From assembly GCF_022201045.2 (NCBI RefSeq), contig NC_068562.1, positions 25,750,501 to 25,814,500 of the forward strand: a stretch of 64,000 bases of DNA, written 5' to 3'. The notes beneath the pieces were generated by a model. The model was not told the DNA's origin, ran no database searches, and saw only the letters and a list, made by a program, of their open reading frames with translations. The position numbers were made by a program, and so were the translations under genes. Positions 1 to 11,149 of this stretch are shown here, piece by piece; position 1 is the first letter of the stretch, and every line of letters starts with the position of its first letter. The DNA is from Citrus sinensis (lineage: Eukaryota; Streptophyta; Magnoliopsida; Sapindales; Rutaceae).

Positions 1-300
1 TGACTTTAGGGGGGAGAAAAATACAAATGCTTTTGTGGCCCGGAAGATTCACACAAAAAGATTTGGAGCCTTTCCGTTTCCCTATTGAGGATGATTAATG
101 ATATAGCTGTAGCAGAATCTCTGGAAGGATATAAGCATGAGCTCCATGAGCTTTTGTCTACAAGTTTTAGAAAATTATAGATAAGACTATTTATTGTATA
201 TGTTGAGATACGAAAAAATACGCATAAAATCTGCACAAATTTTCAATTTCAACAGGCTTCCGCAAGTTCAAATTAGATTGACAATTTCTTTAATTACCAT
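1..300 (+). pseudogene. 3' remnant of an unrecognised repeated gene
   Basis: This stretch is a diverged copy of 8525-8830. Both contain a coding-like segment reading GRxTQKDxEPFRF and then an acidic stretch, followed by similar 3' flanks (see 240-300 and 8750-8815). Here the frame is broken by stops about 20 codons in; a one-base shift restores a frame ending near 178. The 5' part lies outside the window. The same family recurs at 7.9, 9.7, 13.4 and 19 kb. I do not recognise the protein. Confidence 0.5.
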
Positions 301-804
301 TACAACTGGGAAGATCTTATCATCCAAGTTAATTCTTCCATATAAAAAGGTGAGTTTATTTCATTATTAAATTAATGATATTACTACATTCAAATTACTC
401 ACAACAAATATTTCTTAAATTCTAACAAAGAACTGCAATTTCTTCAATACAATAATCATTAAATTACACTAAAAATGGTAACTCCAAAATCCATCACTCT
501 AGTAAGGAGCGTTTGACAAATTATTACGCATGTACTAGTGGGGTGTATTAATTCTCTTGTTTTATTACTACGTGCATTTAATTTTTGAGGTTGTACGAAA
601 AAACTGAGATACTATGACGAACAATCATTAAACATATTGCAGGTAAATATTTTATATCATATTTGGTAACCATTCATGTTAGTTGCCCAAAGTAACTTTA
701 GTGCAACTAAATTCTGTGGTCTCTGAAGATACAAAATTGAGCCTTCATATATCATTTTCTAGGTGATAAACAAGTAATTAGTTATACGCATAATTACGTA
801 CAAA
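301..804. other. intergenic, 3' side of the prolamin-like gene
   Basis: AT-rich sequence with no coding signal. The part next to 805 is the expected 3' UTR of the minus-strand gene. Nothing else was seen. Confidence 0.5.
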
Positions 805-1227
805 CTAAGATGTTGATTGTGGAATCGTGATCTCAGTGATTGCGGAGATCGTAGTGTTTGAATGTATGATGATTTTTGCATTAAACAAACCTAAAGTTAA
901 AGGAGTCGGGACAGAAAGAGAAGACGCAATAGCATCGCAGTAAGCTTTTAGCATGTTGCTAATTTGTTCAGGAGTGTATCCGAGTGATATGAGCGGGGCT
1001 GGCCAGTTGCATTTACTTTTGATGATATCATCAATGGCTCGACAACAATTAGCAATATCAGCTTTGCCAATAAGGAAGAATTGGAGGGTCAGATTTGTGC
1101 AGGACACGAACTCACCAAGGGCCTTGACACAATCAGTAGCTTGGTCCGCAAGATTCCTAGCTGCAGTTGCTTGTGCCATGAGGCACAATGCGAGAACCAA
1201 AAATAGCAACAAGTTTTTGAGAGCCAT
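805..1227 (-). CDS. secreted prolamin-like (ECA1/EC1-type) cysteine-rich protein
   Basis: An intact single-exon frame of 140 aa. Residues 1-23 form a signal peptide (hydrophobic core LLLFLVLALCL, small residues before the likely cut). The mature part has six cysteines in the order C..C..CC..C..C. It also has the hallmarks of the plant prolamin-like family (Pfam Prolamin_like): FFLIGKADI, then NCCRAID, a CNWP motif, LGYTPEQ and a final AYC. In this family the cysteines form disulfides that hold a helical fold. Members such as Arabidopsis EC1 are secreted by the egg cell at fertilisation, and others are expressed in ovules or embryo sacs. That role is inferred here. The C-terminal ~35 residues after the last cysteine are longer than usual and contain an N-glycosylation-type NTT. 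The start is the first ATG before the signal peptide. A CACTA element begins 40 bp upstream of the ATG, so expression may be lost or rewired although the frame is intact. Confidence 0.85.
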   Translation of the reverse strand: MALKNLLLFLVLALCLMAQATAARNLADQATDCVKALGEFVSCTNLTLQFFLIGKADIANCCRAIDDIIKSKCNWPAPLISLGYTPEQISNMLKAYCDAIASSLSVPTPLTLGLFNAKIIIHSNTTISAITEITIPQSTS

Positions 1228-1266
1228 GGTAATTACAAATCTATTTTATTTGTTTGTAAGAGAGAT

Positions 1267-4200
1267 CACTACTACAAAAATGACCTTTACTGACACTTCG
1301 TTTCTGACACTTCGTAAAAAGTGTCAGTAATGTTATACATTTGGATCATTTTTTCCATTTAACAAATATGTATCATAAATCACTGGTACTAAGGTGTCAG
1401 TAGCATAAAACTCAGTAATTACTAATACTTTAGTATCAGTGATAAAAACAAATATAATTCTAATTATGTTTTTACTTGGACTCGAACTCAATATCTCCGA
1501 AGTTAAAATTTTAATTTCAAACTACAAACCACTTGTGTGCATATTTTCTTTGTTTAGTTAAACCGTATATAATTAACTACAAACCCTTTGCTATAATTTA
1601 ACACAAAATTTTCGATCTCCCTCCACCAAAATTTGTTCCCTCTCAAACAAACTAAAATCCAAATCCCTAAAATTCCAAGTGCCTAAATCCCTAACTCTCC
1701 CTAAGCGCTAACCAGCGGCAGCCCCTCTCTAAGGCCTTAGTAGCACGCATGATGACAACGACACACGCAGCCCACTCGGCGGCGGCGGTGGCGGTAGCCC
1801 AGCAGGTCGCACCACACACTGCAGTAGCTCGCTCGCTTTCACTCTCTCTCTGAAGGCACACACAGCAGCAACAACCCCTCTCTTTCACGCTCGTTTAGTC
1901 GCTCTCACTTTCTCCGTCTCTGGTCACCATCTCACCCTCCAGTCTAAATTATTGCTTTTGCAGCCGCGTTCAGCTGTCACCATCGCGCCGGCCGCCTGAG
2001 ACAGTGAGTTGAGATTCCACTTTTTAATTTTTTCATTAATTTTTTGTCTAAATTAGATTAGTCAAATACTCAAATTAATTGAGTTGTGAGTAATACTGTA
2101 ATAATTTAATTTGCCCCGCATCCCCTGAAGAAGGTAAGCAACTCCATTTTTAGGGTTCGTGTAGTAGTTGTCTTGCCTGAATCGCCTTAGTAATCATAAG
2201 GTCGGTTTCCTCAAGAAGGGCAACTTCGATCTTTTGGCATTTTCAGTGCTTCTTCCGAATCTCTCTTCACTGTAGCTTGCTTCTGCATGTGATTTGAGGG
2301 CCAAGAATTTATCTTAAGGGCGAATCATATTATGTTTCAATTCTCTGTTTGACCCTTTTAACTTTTGAATTTCAACATTATGTGTTTAGTGTTCTGTCAG
2401 TTGTTTTATCAAATACATAGGCCTCTGGGCTTTAGACACTAGTGTTCAAAATTGTCATCTAGTTTTTATGGTATCTTTGAGCAGGGGTTTCACTTCATTT
2501 GCTTGAATATATAAAAGATCAGTTTTCATTGTCATGGATAAAAAAAAAAAAAAAGGCTTTGGCCAATGGTACCTCAGGAGGTCAAAGCCAAGGCTTCCAA
2601 AGACATTGTTCCCACGATCGATGTGACTCAGTTTGGCTACTTTAAGGTTTTGGGTAAGGGCCTTTTGCTTGAGAACCAACTCGTTGTGGTGAAGCGTTTC
2701 CAAAACAGCCAAGAAGAAAATTAAAAAAGCCAGTGGGTCTGTTGTGTTTACTGCTTAGGTTTATGTTATTGCTTTTATAAATTTTTTTCTGATATTTTGG
2801 TTTCAGCTTTTGAGTATTTGACTATATAGTTTTGGATATTTATATTATCATCGGAAACTTTTTGCTTTATATTAAGACATGTTATTGATTAATAATAATA
2901 TTTTACAGAAAATGTTTTAATTTCTGTCTTCCATTCGGCACTCGTAGTATTTATTTGATTCGATTTCTGTCATGGTGTGTTGATTATGCGGATGATAAGA
3001 TACTACCTTGCTCCTTTACTTATGCTTGATTCCTTATACTAGAAACATACCTCTAGTAGAGTTGCCATTTATCTACTTTATTGTTGTAAAATCTGTTATA
3101 AAATGTATAAGCAATCATTCATTTGAACTCTCTTTATACGCTTAAAATCTGAATTTATGTATGAGGTGTTAGTGTCAATGTTGTTGATCATTTCAGTAAG
3201 TAGTGCCAATTTATAATGACCTTGGTGCATTTCTATTCAGTTAGTAAACTTTTGTCATTTAAGTTGTTTATTTGTTTAACAAATGTATAACTAGTTTCTA
3301 CAAATTTACTTTGTGTATAATAGATAATTCAAAATCTTAGCATAGAGGAAAGTGAAGTTTCTGAGGTAAATAGGGTACTTTACAAAAAATATACCACATT
3401 AATGGCTGGTCTAAGATGCATTATATATGTAAGTTTAAATGCACTATTATTTATATACATATCCTTGCAAAAAAAAAACCAATAAAAGCAGTTTCATAAA
3501 CTGATGTAAATGTTGTTATTATTGTTAATTTGCAGGCTATCTGCTATGACTTCAACAATGATGACTATCATAGGTAACATTATTTTCTTTTCTAATTCAT
3601 TTGAAAGTGTTAATTTGCAGGGGCTGTTTCTACTATAGAACAGCAACAAGACAGCCCTTGTAAATTTCTAGTGGCTGTTTTCACTGCACAACAGCCCCTA
3701 CAGATTTCCCGGGGCTGTTTTGTTGTTATTCTAAAGTCAAAACAACTCCTATAATTTTTTTGGGCTATTTTGCAATGGAAATACTTTTGAGGATTGTTGA
3801 GGAATGAGGGGAATGAGAGCGGTAGTTTTTTAGAAGGCTTGATGAGAGTTTCATAAATTTGACAAGTTTTATGAGATTAAAGTGAAAGAAGTTTATGCTA
3901 AGGCTGAAAATTTGAGTGGGCAAATGGATGTTTTGATTGCAGATTTCTGTTGTTTGATTATAAAAAATAGGAAGTTTTTAATTAGATTGACTTAGATGTT
4001 TTGTTTTCTGTGACTTGTAGCAGGTTATCCAACATGGTTTCTTCAGACAACTTAAGCTAAGGTTCTTTGTTTCTATAACTTTCAGTATTATTGTAATCTT
4101 ATTTCTTATTGTTTTATTAGTTGTTGAAACATCCTTCAATTGCTCTGTTTAACTACTCACAATCAATTTGTTTTCGATAATCTATTTCCATACTAATTGA

Positions 4201-4825
4201 TTTTATGTTGTTGTAGGTGGGAAAAAAATGAAGCTGCAGATGGATGTTGAGTGATGTTCTTGTGCTTCTTTTTGGTGGAAACTAAATTCGTACTTTGTGG
4301 TTGTTGAAAACTTAATTTAGTACTTATATTTTTCTTTTCCAGATAGTGGTGTAGTTGAATCATGTGAATTTGAGTGATGTATTTGGGATGTTTATTATGT
4401 GAATTATATTGTGACATTTTATATATTTAATATATTTTGAGCTTTCTTTTGGTTGTAAAACATTCAGGAAAAATATAATTAGAATAAAAAAAATTTATTA
4501 ACCAATCCTGCATAACATTATTAAATACTGACACTAAATATTTAAATTGACATTAATAATTTTTTATATTATCGAGCTAGCTTATTATTGATACTATAGT
4601 CACATAAATCACTGACGTGTAAATAGTATCATTAAATACCAACATCATCGTGTCATTATTTTAGTGATACTATAGTGAAACAAATTACTGACACAAAAAT
4701 TACTGACACCAAAAATTAGTGTCAGTGTGTTCTGGCTTGAGCAACACTGACACAATTAACAAGTGTCAATAAAAGTAATTACTGACGCTAAATTAGTGTC
4801 AGTAAAACTCATTTTTCTAGTAGTG
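1267..4825. mobile_element. non-autonomous CACTA (En/Spm-type) DNA transposon
   Basis: The left end begins CACTACTACAAAAATGA and the right end finishes TTTTTCTAGTAGTG, its inverted counterpart. Both ends are flanked by the 3-bp direct repeat GAT (1264-1266 and 4826-4828), as expected for CACTA transposition. The subterminal regions (about 1280-1440 and 4520-4810) carry many copies of ACTGACAC/GTGTCAGT in both orientations, typical of transposase binding sites in this superfamily. No transposase frame is visible, so it would depend on a helper. The interior holds a captured ribosomal-protein gene fragment (2566-2758). It also has a short region (about 3618-3770) with repeated GGGGCTGTTT and AACAGCCCC motifs that could pair with each other. 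The element is 3559 bp long. Confidence 0.92.
2566..2758 (+). pseudogene. captured fragment of cytosolic ribosomal protein L27a (uL15)
   Basis: The sequence encodes the C-terminal third of eukaryotic RPL27a: [18 protein letters not shown], then [13 protein letters not shown], then a diverged ENQ..VVVK. A frameshift near 2690 then moves the match to another frame, where [18 protein letters not shown] ends at the natural stop position (TAG 2756-2758). In its first frame the reading stops at 2722-2724. It is therefore a non-functional gene piece, lying inside the CACTA element on the plus strand without the N-terminal two thirds. This is transduplication of a host gene, common in plant CACTA and Pack-type elements. 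The A-tract just before it (2540-2554) leaves open that a retrocopy was picked up. Confidence 0.8.
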
Positions 4826-4828
4826 GAT

Positions 4829-4862
4829 GTAGAACAGAGATGATATATAAGTTTAGATACAT
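4829..4862 (-). promoter_or_regulatory. probable displaced TATA box of the prolamin-like gene
   Basis: On the minus strand, immediately beyond the transposon and its GAT duplication, lies TTATATATCA (4842-4850). Without the transposon this TATA motif would be roughly 60 bp upstream of the ATG at 1227, a normal plant core-promoter spacing. The element therefore seems to have landed between TATA box and start codon. The spacing is read from the sequence; function is inferred. Confidence 0.45.
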
Positions 4863-6249
4863 TTTGGAGGTTTCATATAGGATGAGATCTCATGATCATG
4901 TTCGCAATTTTGAAGTCAAATTTTGCCTCTGTTAATTAATATTAGTGACAAGAGAGGCAACTTCGGTACTCTTAATTTAGGTTAATTATAAAGTCAATTA
5001 AATCCACCACTACTACAATTAATTATGGTCGTATAAACGCGACTACAGTAGTTTTCCATTTAATAGAATTACATTAATAAAATAATCGCCCTATACGATA
5101 ATTTGCATAATCGCATGGATTAGAAAAATATAATCAAATTAAAATTTGAAACTTTGTGCTAATTGTAATTATAAGTCAATAATTTAATATCTCGATTGTT
5201 TTATTTAAATAGTCAAAGGGTTTTTAATTAACACATATACCCTTCAACTATAGCAATTAGAAAATTGAATTTAAAAGTTTTTAATTAACAAAAATTTAAT
5301 ATAAATAATATAATCTATCTAGTAAACTAATAAATATTAAATTATTTTTATATTTAAAATTAAAAAAATTTAAAATTATTATATTATTTTAATAATATAT
5401 TTGTAATATTATAAAGATTTTAGATAAATCTTTGGGTTAAATAGATTTTACAGTTAAAAAATCTCCATATTAATAATATTAAAATTAAATTTACATAATA
5501 TTCAAAATAATTTTAATTTTAATTTATTTATTTTAATATTATGTTTCTATCTATTATTAAAATTACTTTAATATAATAAAATAGGTCTCATAGATTAAAA
5601 ATATAAAGATATTTTTAAATATTAAAATTATTGTGAAATTTATATATTATTACATTTATTTTAATGCTATATTTCCATTTATTATAAAATTTTGGGGGTT
5701 TTTTTTTTAGAGATTTATAGAATCAAAGGACATTATATTCAAAAAGGGGTTTTGGTGTCCCTTATTGAAAACTTGGAAATCTTATAACCATTTCCCTATA
5801 CCTTAGAGGTATAAGTGTCCTTTTTCTTAAAAATTATGTTTAATAGATAGGATTTTTTAGTTTCATGCTCATCTAAATTCTAAAAAACTAAAATAAGTGG
5901 AAACCATACAAACATTCAAAGACGAAGGTCCTATTTTGAGCAACTAAATATTTCTTGGTCTATCGGGTGTTGTGAAACTTTTCCCCTGCTCATGAGAAAT
6001 TTGTCAACTAGGCTCGAACTAACCTCATATGACGCTTGAAATAATACAAATAGAATTTAGAAACATCAGTGCAATTTTAATTATAATAATGGAAAGTAAG
6101 TAATATTACAACTTGTGAAATTTATCATGTAGATTAGCGCATGACGCATAATCCGAGACTTAAGTTAGACTTAAATGTTGATATTTTTACTATTATTGTA
6201 TTATGTAACATATATTATTCGTAATCACAAACATGAATTTTGATTAAAA
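4863..6249. other. AT-rich intergenic sequence
   Basis: Very AT-rich, with oligo-A/T runs and no coding signal. The part nearest 4863 is the presumed old upstream region of the prolamin-like gene. Confidence 0.5.
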
Positions 6250-7770
6250 AAGAATCTACAAAATAAAGAGATAATTCTAGCCATAGAATCAAAAATCTTT
6301 TTGTCATAACTACAATACTATCTATGAGATTGTACAATGAATTCTTTGTGATTTAGGTTTTTCATTCTTCATATTTCGATAGAAAAATAACATCAGATAA
6401 TCTTTTTATATGATAACTACAATACTATCTACCAAATTATACAGCAAATTCTTGAAGATTTATATTATTTTCCCTTTTTCATATCTTGATAGAAAAATAA
6501 CTTCGAAAAACCTTTTTATCTCATAATTACAACACTATTTGTCAGATTATACAGTGAATTCTTCAAGATTTATATTTTTACTTTTTCATATTTTGATAGA
6601 AAAAATAAGCTCAGATAAATTTCTTATCTCATAATTACAATACCATCAACCTGATTATATAGCAGATTCTTCGGGGGATTTAGATTATTTTCCTTTTCAT
6701 ATTTTGATTAAAATATCTAAAATAAGCTTTTTATCTCGTAATTATAATACTATGTGCCATATTATAAACTAGATTATTTGAGATTTAAATTTTTTCTTTT
6801 TAAAATTTTGATCAGAAAAATAATCTCAAATAATTTTTTATCTCATAATTGCAATACTATCTGCCAGATATGCAATGCATTACTATGGATGTAGATTCAT
6901 ATTTTGAGTAAAAAATCTGAAATAAACTTTTTTTTCTCATAATTACAATACTATCTATCAGATTATACAGTGGATTGTTTGGGATCTAACTTTTTCTTTT
7001 TCATATTTTGATAGAAAAATAACCTGAAATAACTTTTTTAGCTTATGATTATAGTACTATCTGCCATACTTTACAGTGGATTCTTCAGGAATTATTTTTT
7101 TTAATTATATAAATTTTGAATTAGAAAATTTGAAATGAACCTTTTATGTTATAATTACAATATTATCTGCCATATTATATAGTGAATTCTCTTATATTTA
7201 AATTTTTTCTTTTTCATACTTCGATAGAAAAATAACTGCAAAGAATCTATTTATCTCATAATTAAAACAGTATTTGCTAGATTATACAGTGGATTTTTAA
7301 GGATTTAGATTTTTTTCTTTTCCATGTTTTCATTAAAAATCTAAGACATACTGTTCATCTCATAATTATAATGCTATGTGTCAGATTATACAACGGATTC
7401 TTTGGTATTTAATTTTTTCTTTTTCATATTCTGATAGAAAAAATAATTTCAAATAACCTTTTTACCTCATAAATACAATACTATCTGCTAGTTTACACTG
7501 TGGATTCTTCGGTATTTAATTTATTTCTTTTTCATATTCTGATAGAAAAAATAATTTCAAATAACATTTTTACCTCATAAATACAATACTATCTGCCAGT
7601 TTACACTGCGGATTCTTTGGGATTTTGATTTTTTCATATTTAGAATAAAAAATTTAAAATAATATTCTTATCTCATAATTACAATATTATCTGCCAGATT
7701 ATACAAAGGATCCTATGGGATTTATATTTTTTCTTTTTATGGTTAATTTATTTAATATTGAAAAAACCAC
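6250..7770. repeat. ~107-bp degenerate tandem array, about 14 units
   Basis: A repeating motif built on CTCATAATTACAATACTATC, then TGCCAGATTATACAGTGGAT, then TCTTTTTCATATTTTGATAG recurs every 104-110 bp (for example near 6313, 6420, 6530, 6638, 6745 and on to about 7680). Units differ by many substitutions, so the array is old. The array lies directly upstream of the first exon of the unknown gene copy at 7893. Short stretches of the same repeat, inverted with their gene, lie upstream of the copies at 15.1 and 20.5 kb, and more weakly at 11.1 kb. Confidence 0.85.
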
Positions 7771-7892
7771 TATATTCTTCTTATAAATAATGCTAGAGGC
7801 TCTATCCATTATTCATATCTGAGAGCAAAACTCATTTCCCAATTTTGTAAAATATAATCAATATTTCCCCTCAAATTTTATTTCACCAAATC

Positions 7893-8830
7893 ATGGTTAA
7901 AGTTGTAGAACAAGGAGAAGATGATGATGAAGAAGAAGATGAAGATCTAATAAAAGTTTGACTACATCGAATTAGCGATTTACCAGAAATAATTGGGAGG
8001 TGAGATATATGAATTTTCTTATTTCAATGTTGTATATGCGCTCATTTACCTGCCTCATATTTTGAAAAACATATTCTTCTTTTCACAGTCATGCTTGTAT
8101 TTGGATGTTCGATAGCTTTCAAGTCAATTCGAACTGATATGGCTTGGTACGTCAAAAGAATGTCCAAATTCATTCAGATAATCCCCAGGACTATATAATG
8201 TTGAAAGGCTTGTGTGCTTTTGTGCCAAGTGCTTTTCTTAGCGTCGTTTCTAGTGCCATGTATTTATTAAGGGGTAAGGTACATTATGCCCCCATTAATA
8301 AGGCACGCCTCACACGTTCAGTCCTCATTCGCTTATTGGAAAAAAAAAATACGTACATATATATAGGTGATTACCTGAGGCTGATAGGGCTGAAATACCC
8401 AAGGAAAGTGCAACCACAAAACCAAAGGAGAGGAAGAAGCTGATGATCAGCCCAATTTGAAGGAACTGAAGCTGATCTCAACTTAATTTTGTCTTCAAGT
8501 CTTTTTACTTGTATTCTCATCCAGTTGTAGTCCGGAAGACTCACTCAAAAAGATTCGGAGCCTTTCCGTTTTCATATTGAGGAGGATTCTGATGATAATG
8601 CTGCTGAAGCTGAATCTTTAAAATGATATAAAAGCAAGGGCTCCATGAGGTTTTGACTTGAATTTTCAAAAATAATAAAGATTACTACTGTATTATATAT
8701 GTTGTGATACGAAAATACGTACAAAATCTGTAAAAAATTTCAATATCAAAGAGTTCCCCAAGTTCACATTAGATTGTCAATTTCTCTAATTACCATTGTA
8801 ATAGTCAAAATTTAACCATCGAAGTTAATT
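7893..8830 (+). pseudogene. decayed copy of an unrecognised acidic-protein gene (copy 1)
   Basis: The first exon starts at ATG 7893 with MVKVVEQGEDDDEEEDED, then reaches a stop (TGA) after ~22 codons. The conserved segment RISDLPEII follows and ends at a donor-like GTGAGA near 8000. Matching first exons with a related reading exist on the minus strand near 20.5, 15.1 and 11.1 kb. Later coding-like pieces lie at about 8370-8480 (lysine- and glutamate-rich) and 8530-8630 (TQKDSEPFRF then an acidic stretch), the latter matching 1-180. The frame is interrupted, so this copy is probably dead. The family is unknown to me. Its features are a short acidic N-terminus, a LPE motif at the exon junction and an acidic tail. 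Confidence 0.45.
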
Positions 8831-8952
8831 CTTCCATAACAAAAAGGTGAATTTATTTCATGCAATAAAGTCAAATCAAATCATTCCATTAGATGGTATT
8901 ACTATATTCAAATTACTTGCAACAAATATTTCTTAAACTACAAAACAGTAAT

Positions 8953-9441
8953 CATTTTGCCCCCAGAGTTAATTACAAAATGACGTTTCTGTCCCTATAA
9001 TAGCCACAAAATGAAATTTTTATCCCTAAAATTAGTTACAAAATTTATTTTTACGCATACTCAATTATTTTTTATTTTTTAAATAGAAAAAATTATTAAA
9101 AAATTACATGTAAGTGTAATTAACGGACTTTTTTTTTTTAAATCATACAATTTTTTTTCAAAAATTCTTGTTGAATCAAACAATTTTTTTTTTTATAAAT
9201 TGTAACGACAAAGTTTGATTCAACAAGAAATTTAAAAAAAAAATTGTATAAGTTAACCAAAAAAATCCCGTTAATTACATTTAGATGTAATTTTTTTATA
9301 ATTTTTTCTATTTAAAAAATAAAAAATAATTGAGTATATGCAAAAATAAATTTGTAACTAATTTTAGGGATAGAAATGTCATTTTGTGGCTATTATAGGG
9401 GTAGAAACGTCATTTTGTAATTAACTCTAGGGGCAAAAATG
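8953..9441. mobile_element. foldback MITE (489 bp)
   Basis: The left end, CATTTTGCCCCCAGAGTTAA, is the near-perfect inverse of the right end, TTAACTCTAGGGGCAAAAATG. The inverse match continues inward for almost the entire length, with a poly-T/poly-A-rich centre around 9130-9230. The single strand could form one long hairpin. Four bases, TAAT, flank both ends (8949-8952 and 9442-9445) and may be the target duplication, though the surroundings are AT-rich. No coding capacity. Confidence 0.75.
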
Positions 9442-9689
9442 TAATTTTGTAATTAATTTACTGTTCTTGTTAAAGTTAACAGAAAAGTTAACGGATTGTC
9501 ACCTGCTCGCCTATTTTTAAAAAATATTTCACCTTTTTTAAGTTTGTCAAAAAATCTATCAGTCAGAGGTAATTTACCCTTTAAATATTTATAAGGTGTT
9601 TTATAGAAAATGAAGGGAAGAGAGATGTATGTGAAGTAAAATTGTGACAACACAATCCAGTTAAATTAATAAGTTTATATGAGATTGAC

Positions 9690-11130
9690 TAGACATCATG
9701 GCTTTCCATATAGTAACTAAAATCTAGTGATTCATAACCAATGTCAAGTGAAAGCAAAATGGCTTGATGTTACATTTGTGAGCATGCATGTGCATGGGGG
9801 AGGCAATATCATAATATGTTAGTTTTTTTACTTCATGGGCACTTAGACGATTCATTGAACAGTAAAAGAGAATGCATGCCTCATACATTAGTTAAAACTA
9901 ATAAAAAAGAAAAATAATTTAAAAGTATGAAACTTTTAATGGCATAACATAATCATTCATTAGATTTGATTGCAATATATACGAAGTATCAACTTGTTTC
10001 CCAAGTTGATCATATTACTACAAGAAGTTGTAAGATTGAACTAATGTTAACCATTCAATTTGTTCAAAGGGCTGCTATTAAGTTAATGTCCTTTGCATAT
10101 ATAGGACAGCACATATCACTTGTCTTCATTAATTAGTAAATGGATTTTTTTTTTTAAGCACATGAAAGCCGTATGCTTTAACAAGCACATTTTTCGCAAA
10201 TAGTAAACTGATATATCTCATAAACAAAAGTGGCATTAAGAACAGGTTTTGCCAAAGATGATCCTCTATGATCTATAATCATTTTGAATCATGACTTTCT
10301 AAATTTTGGTTTTCGTATTTAAGATCAGACATCATCTACGGACATTAGGCAAAATAAAACAGAAACTGCAGGAAAGTCCAACATCAGCTTATTAAAAGTG
10401 AGGCTTCCACCTGTGGCTGGCTCTTCAAATTGAGGTGCCTGGTTCTGCATCACATTCTCTTGCACAGCCCGCAACAGCTCAATCATTTTACCAGCTTGAA
10501 AGGTTTGTACAGAGAAGCTGAGTCTCAGTTGACAGTGGCCTGTACAGCTTGCAGGGGCTTGATTGAGAGAGCATCCGTGTTGCTGGTATCATCATTCTTT
10601 TTTCCATTTTGAGTCTCTTCTGATTCTTAAGGGGGTTGAACTTTCTGAATGACTTCGGTCAAAAGTTTCTCAAATGGCATGTCGGGTGATTTCATTGATT
10701 TGGCTTCTGTAGCACCTCTGAAGGCGACTAACTTATCATCCCCTTAAGCCATCAACACATCAGCACATATTTCTGAGTATTCATTATTAAATTTACCTTG
10801 TCCAGGTCTAACATCACGCAAGAGTAGAAAGATGTCCTGGAAGTCTAAATGTTCAATCAACAAATCCATACGGCCCTATGAATTGATTGAATTCGGACCA
10901 AGTGCATCATGGCATGTAATATGCATAATGATTAATTAAGCAAGAATTTACACACATTTTAAATTACTAGAAGACTTTTTTTCGTTTACTTTTCAAATGT
11001 TAAAATTTGTTTATCTTACCTTGAGACTGTTTCTGGTAAATCGCTGATTTAATTTTGTGTGGAACTTTTATCTTATCTTCATCTCCTTCATCATCTTCGC
11101 CTCCTGGTTTTACAACCTCGTGATTAAGTT
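9690..11130 (-). pseudogene. decayed copy of the unrecognised gene (copy 2)
   Basis: Read on the minus strand, a first exon near 11120-11020 encodes a short acidic, lysine-containing N-terminus ending SDLPETV before a donor-like GTAAG. A second block (10900-10380) contains EYSEICADVLMA, GDDKLVAFRGATEA, PFEKLLTEVIQKVQ and QENVMQNQAPQFEEP, interrupted by at least three stops. The 3' flank (10380-9690) aligns with 19400-19040. It closely resembles copy 3 (13380-15160), with which it shares the GATGTTAGACCTGGA segment near 10810. Multiple stops mark it as a pseudogene. Confidence 0.5.
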
Positions 11131-11149
11131 TTATTAAATATTATTTTGG

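Noticed and set aside
1691-1888. Cys/Ala-rich minus-strand frame in the CACTA element
   Set aside because: It comes from short GCG/CTCT-type low-complexity sequence and resembles no known domain.
6250-7770. CRISPR-like or regularly spaced repeat
   Set aside because: Units are contiguous, degenerate and ~107 bp long, with no short identical repeats and unique spacers. The sequence is plant nuclear DNA.
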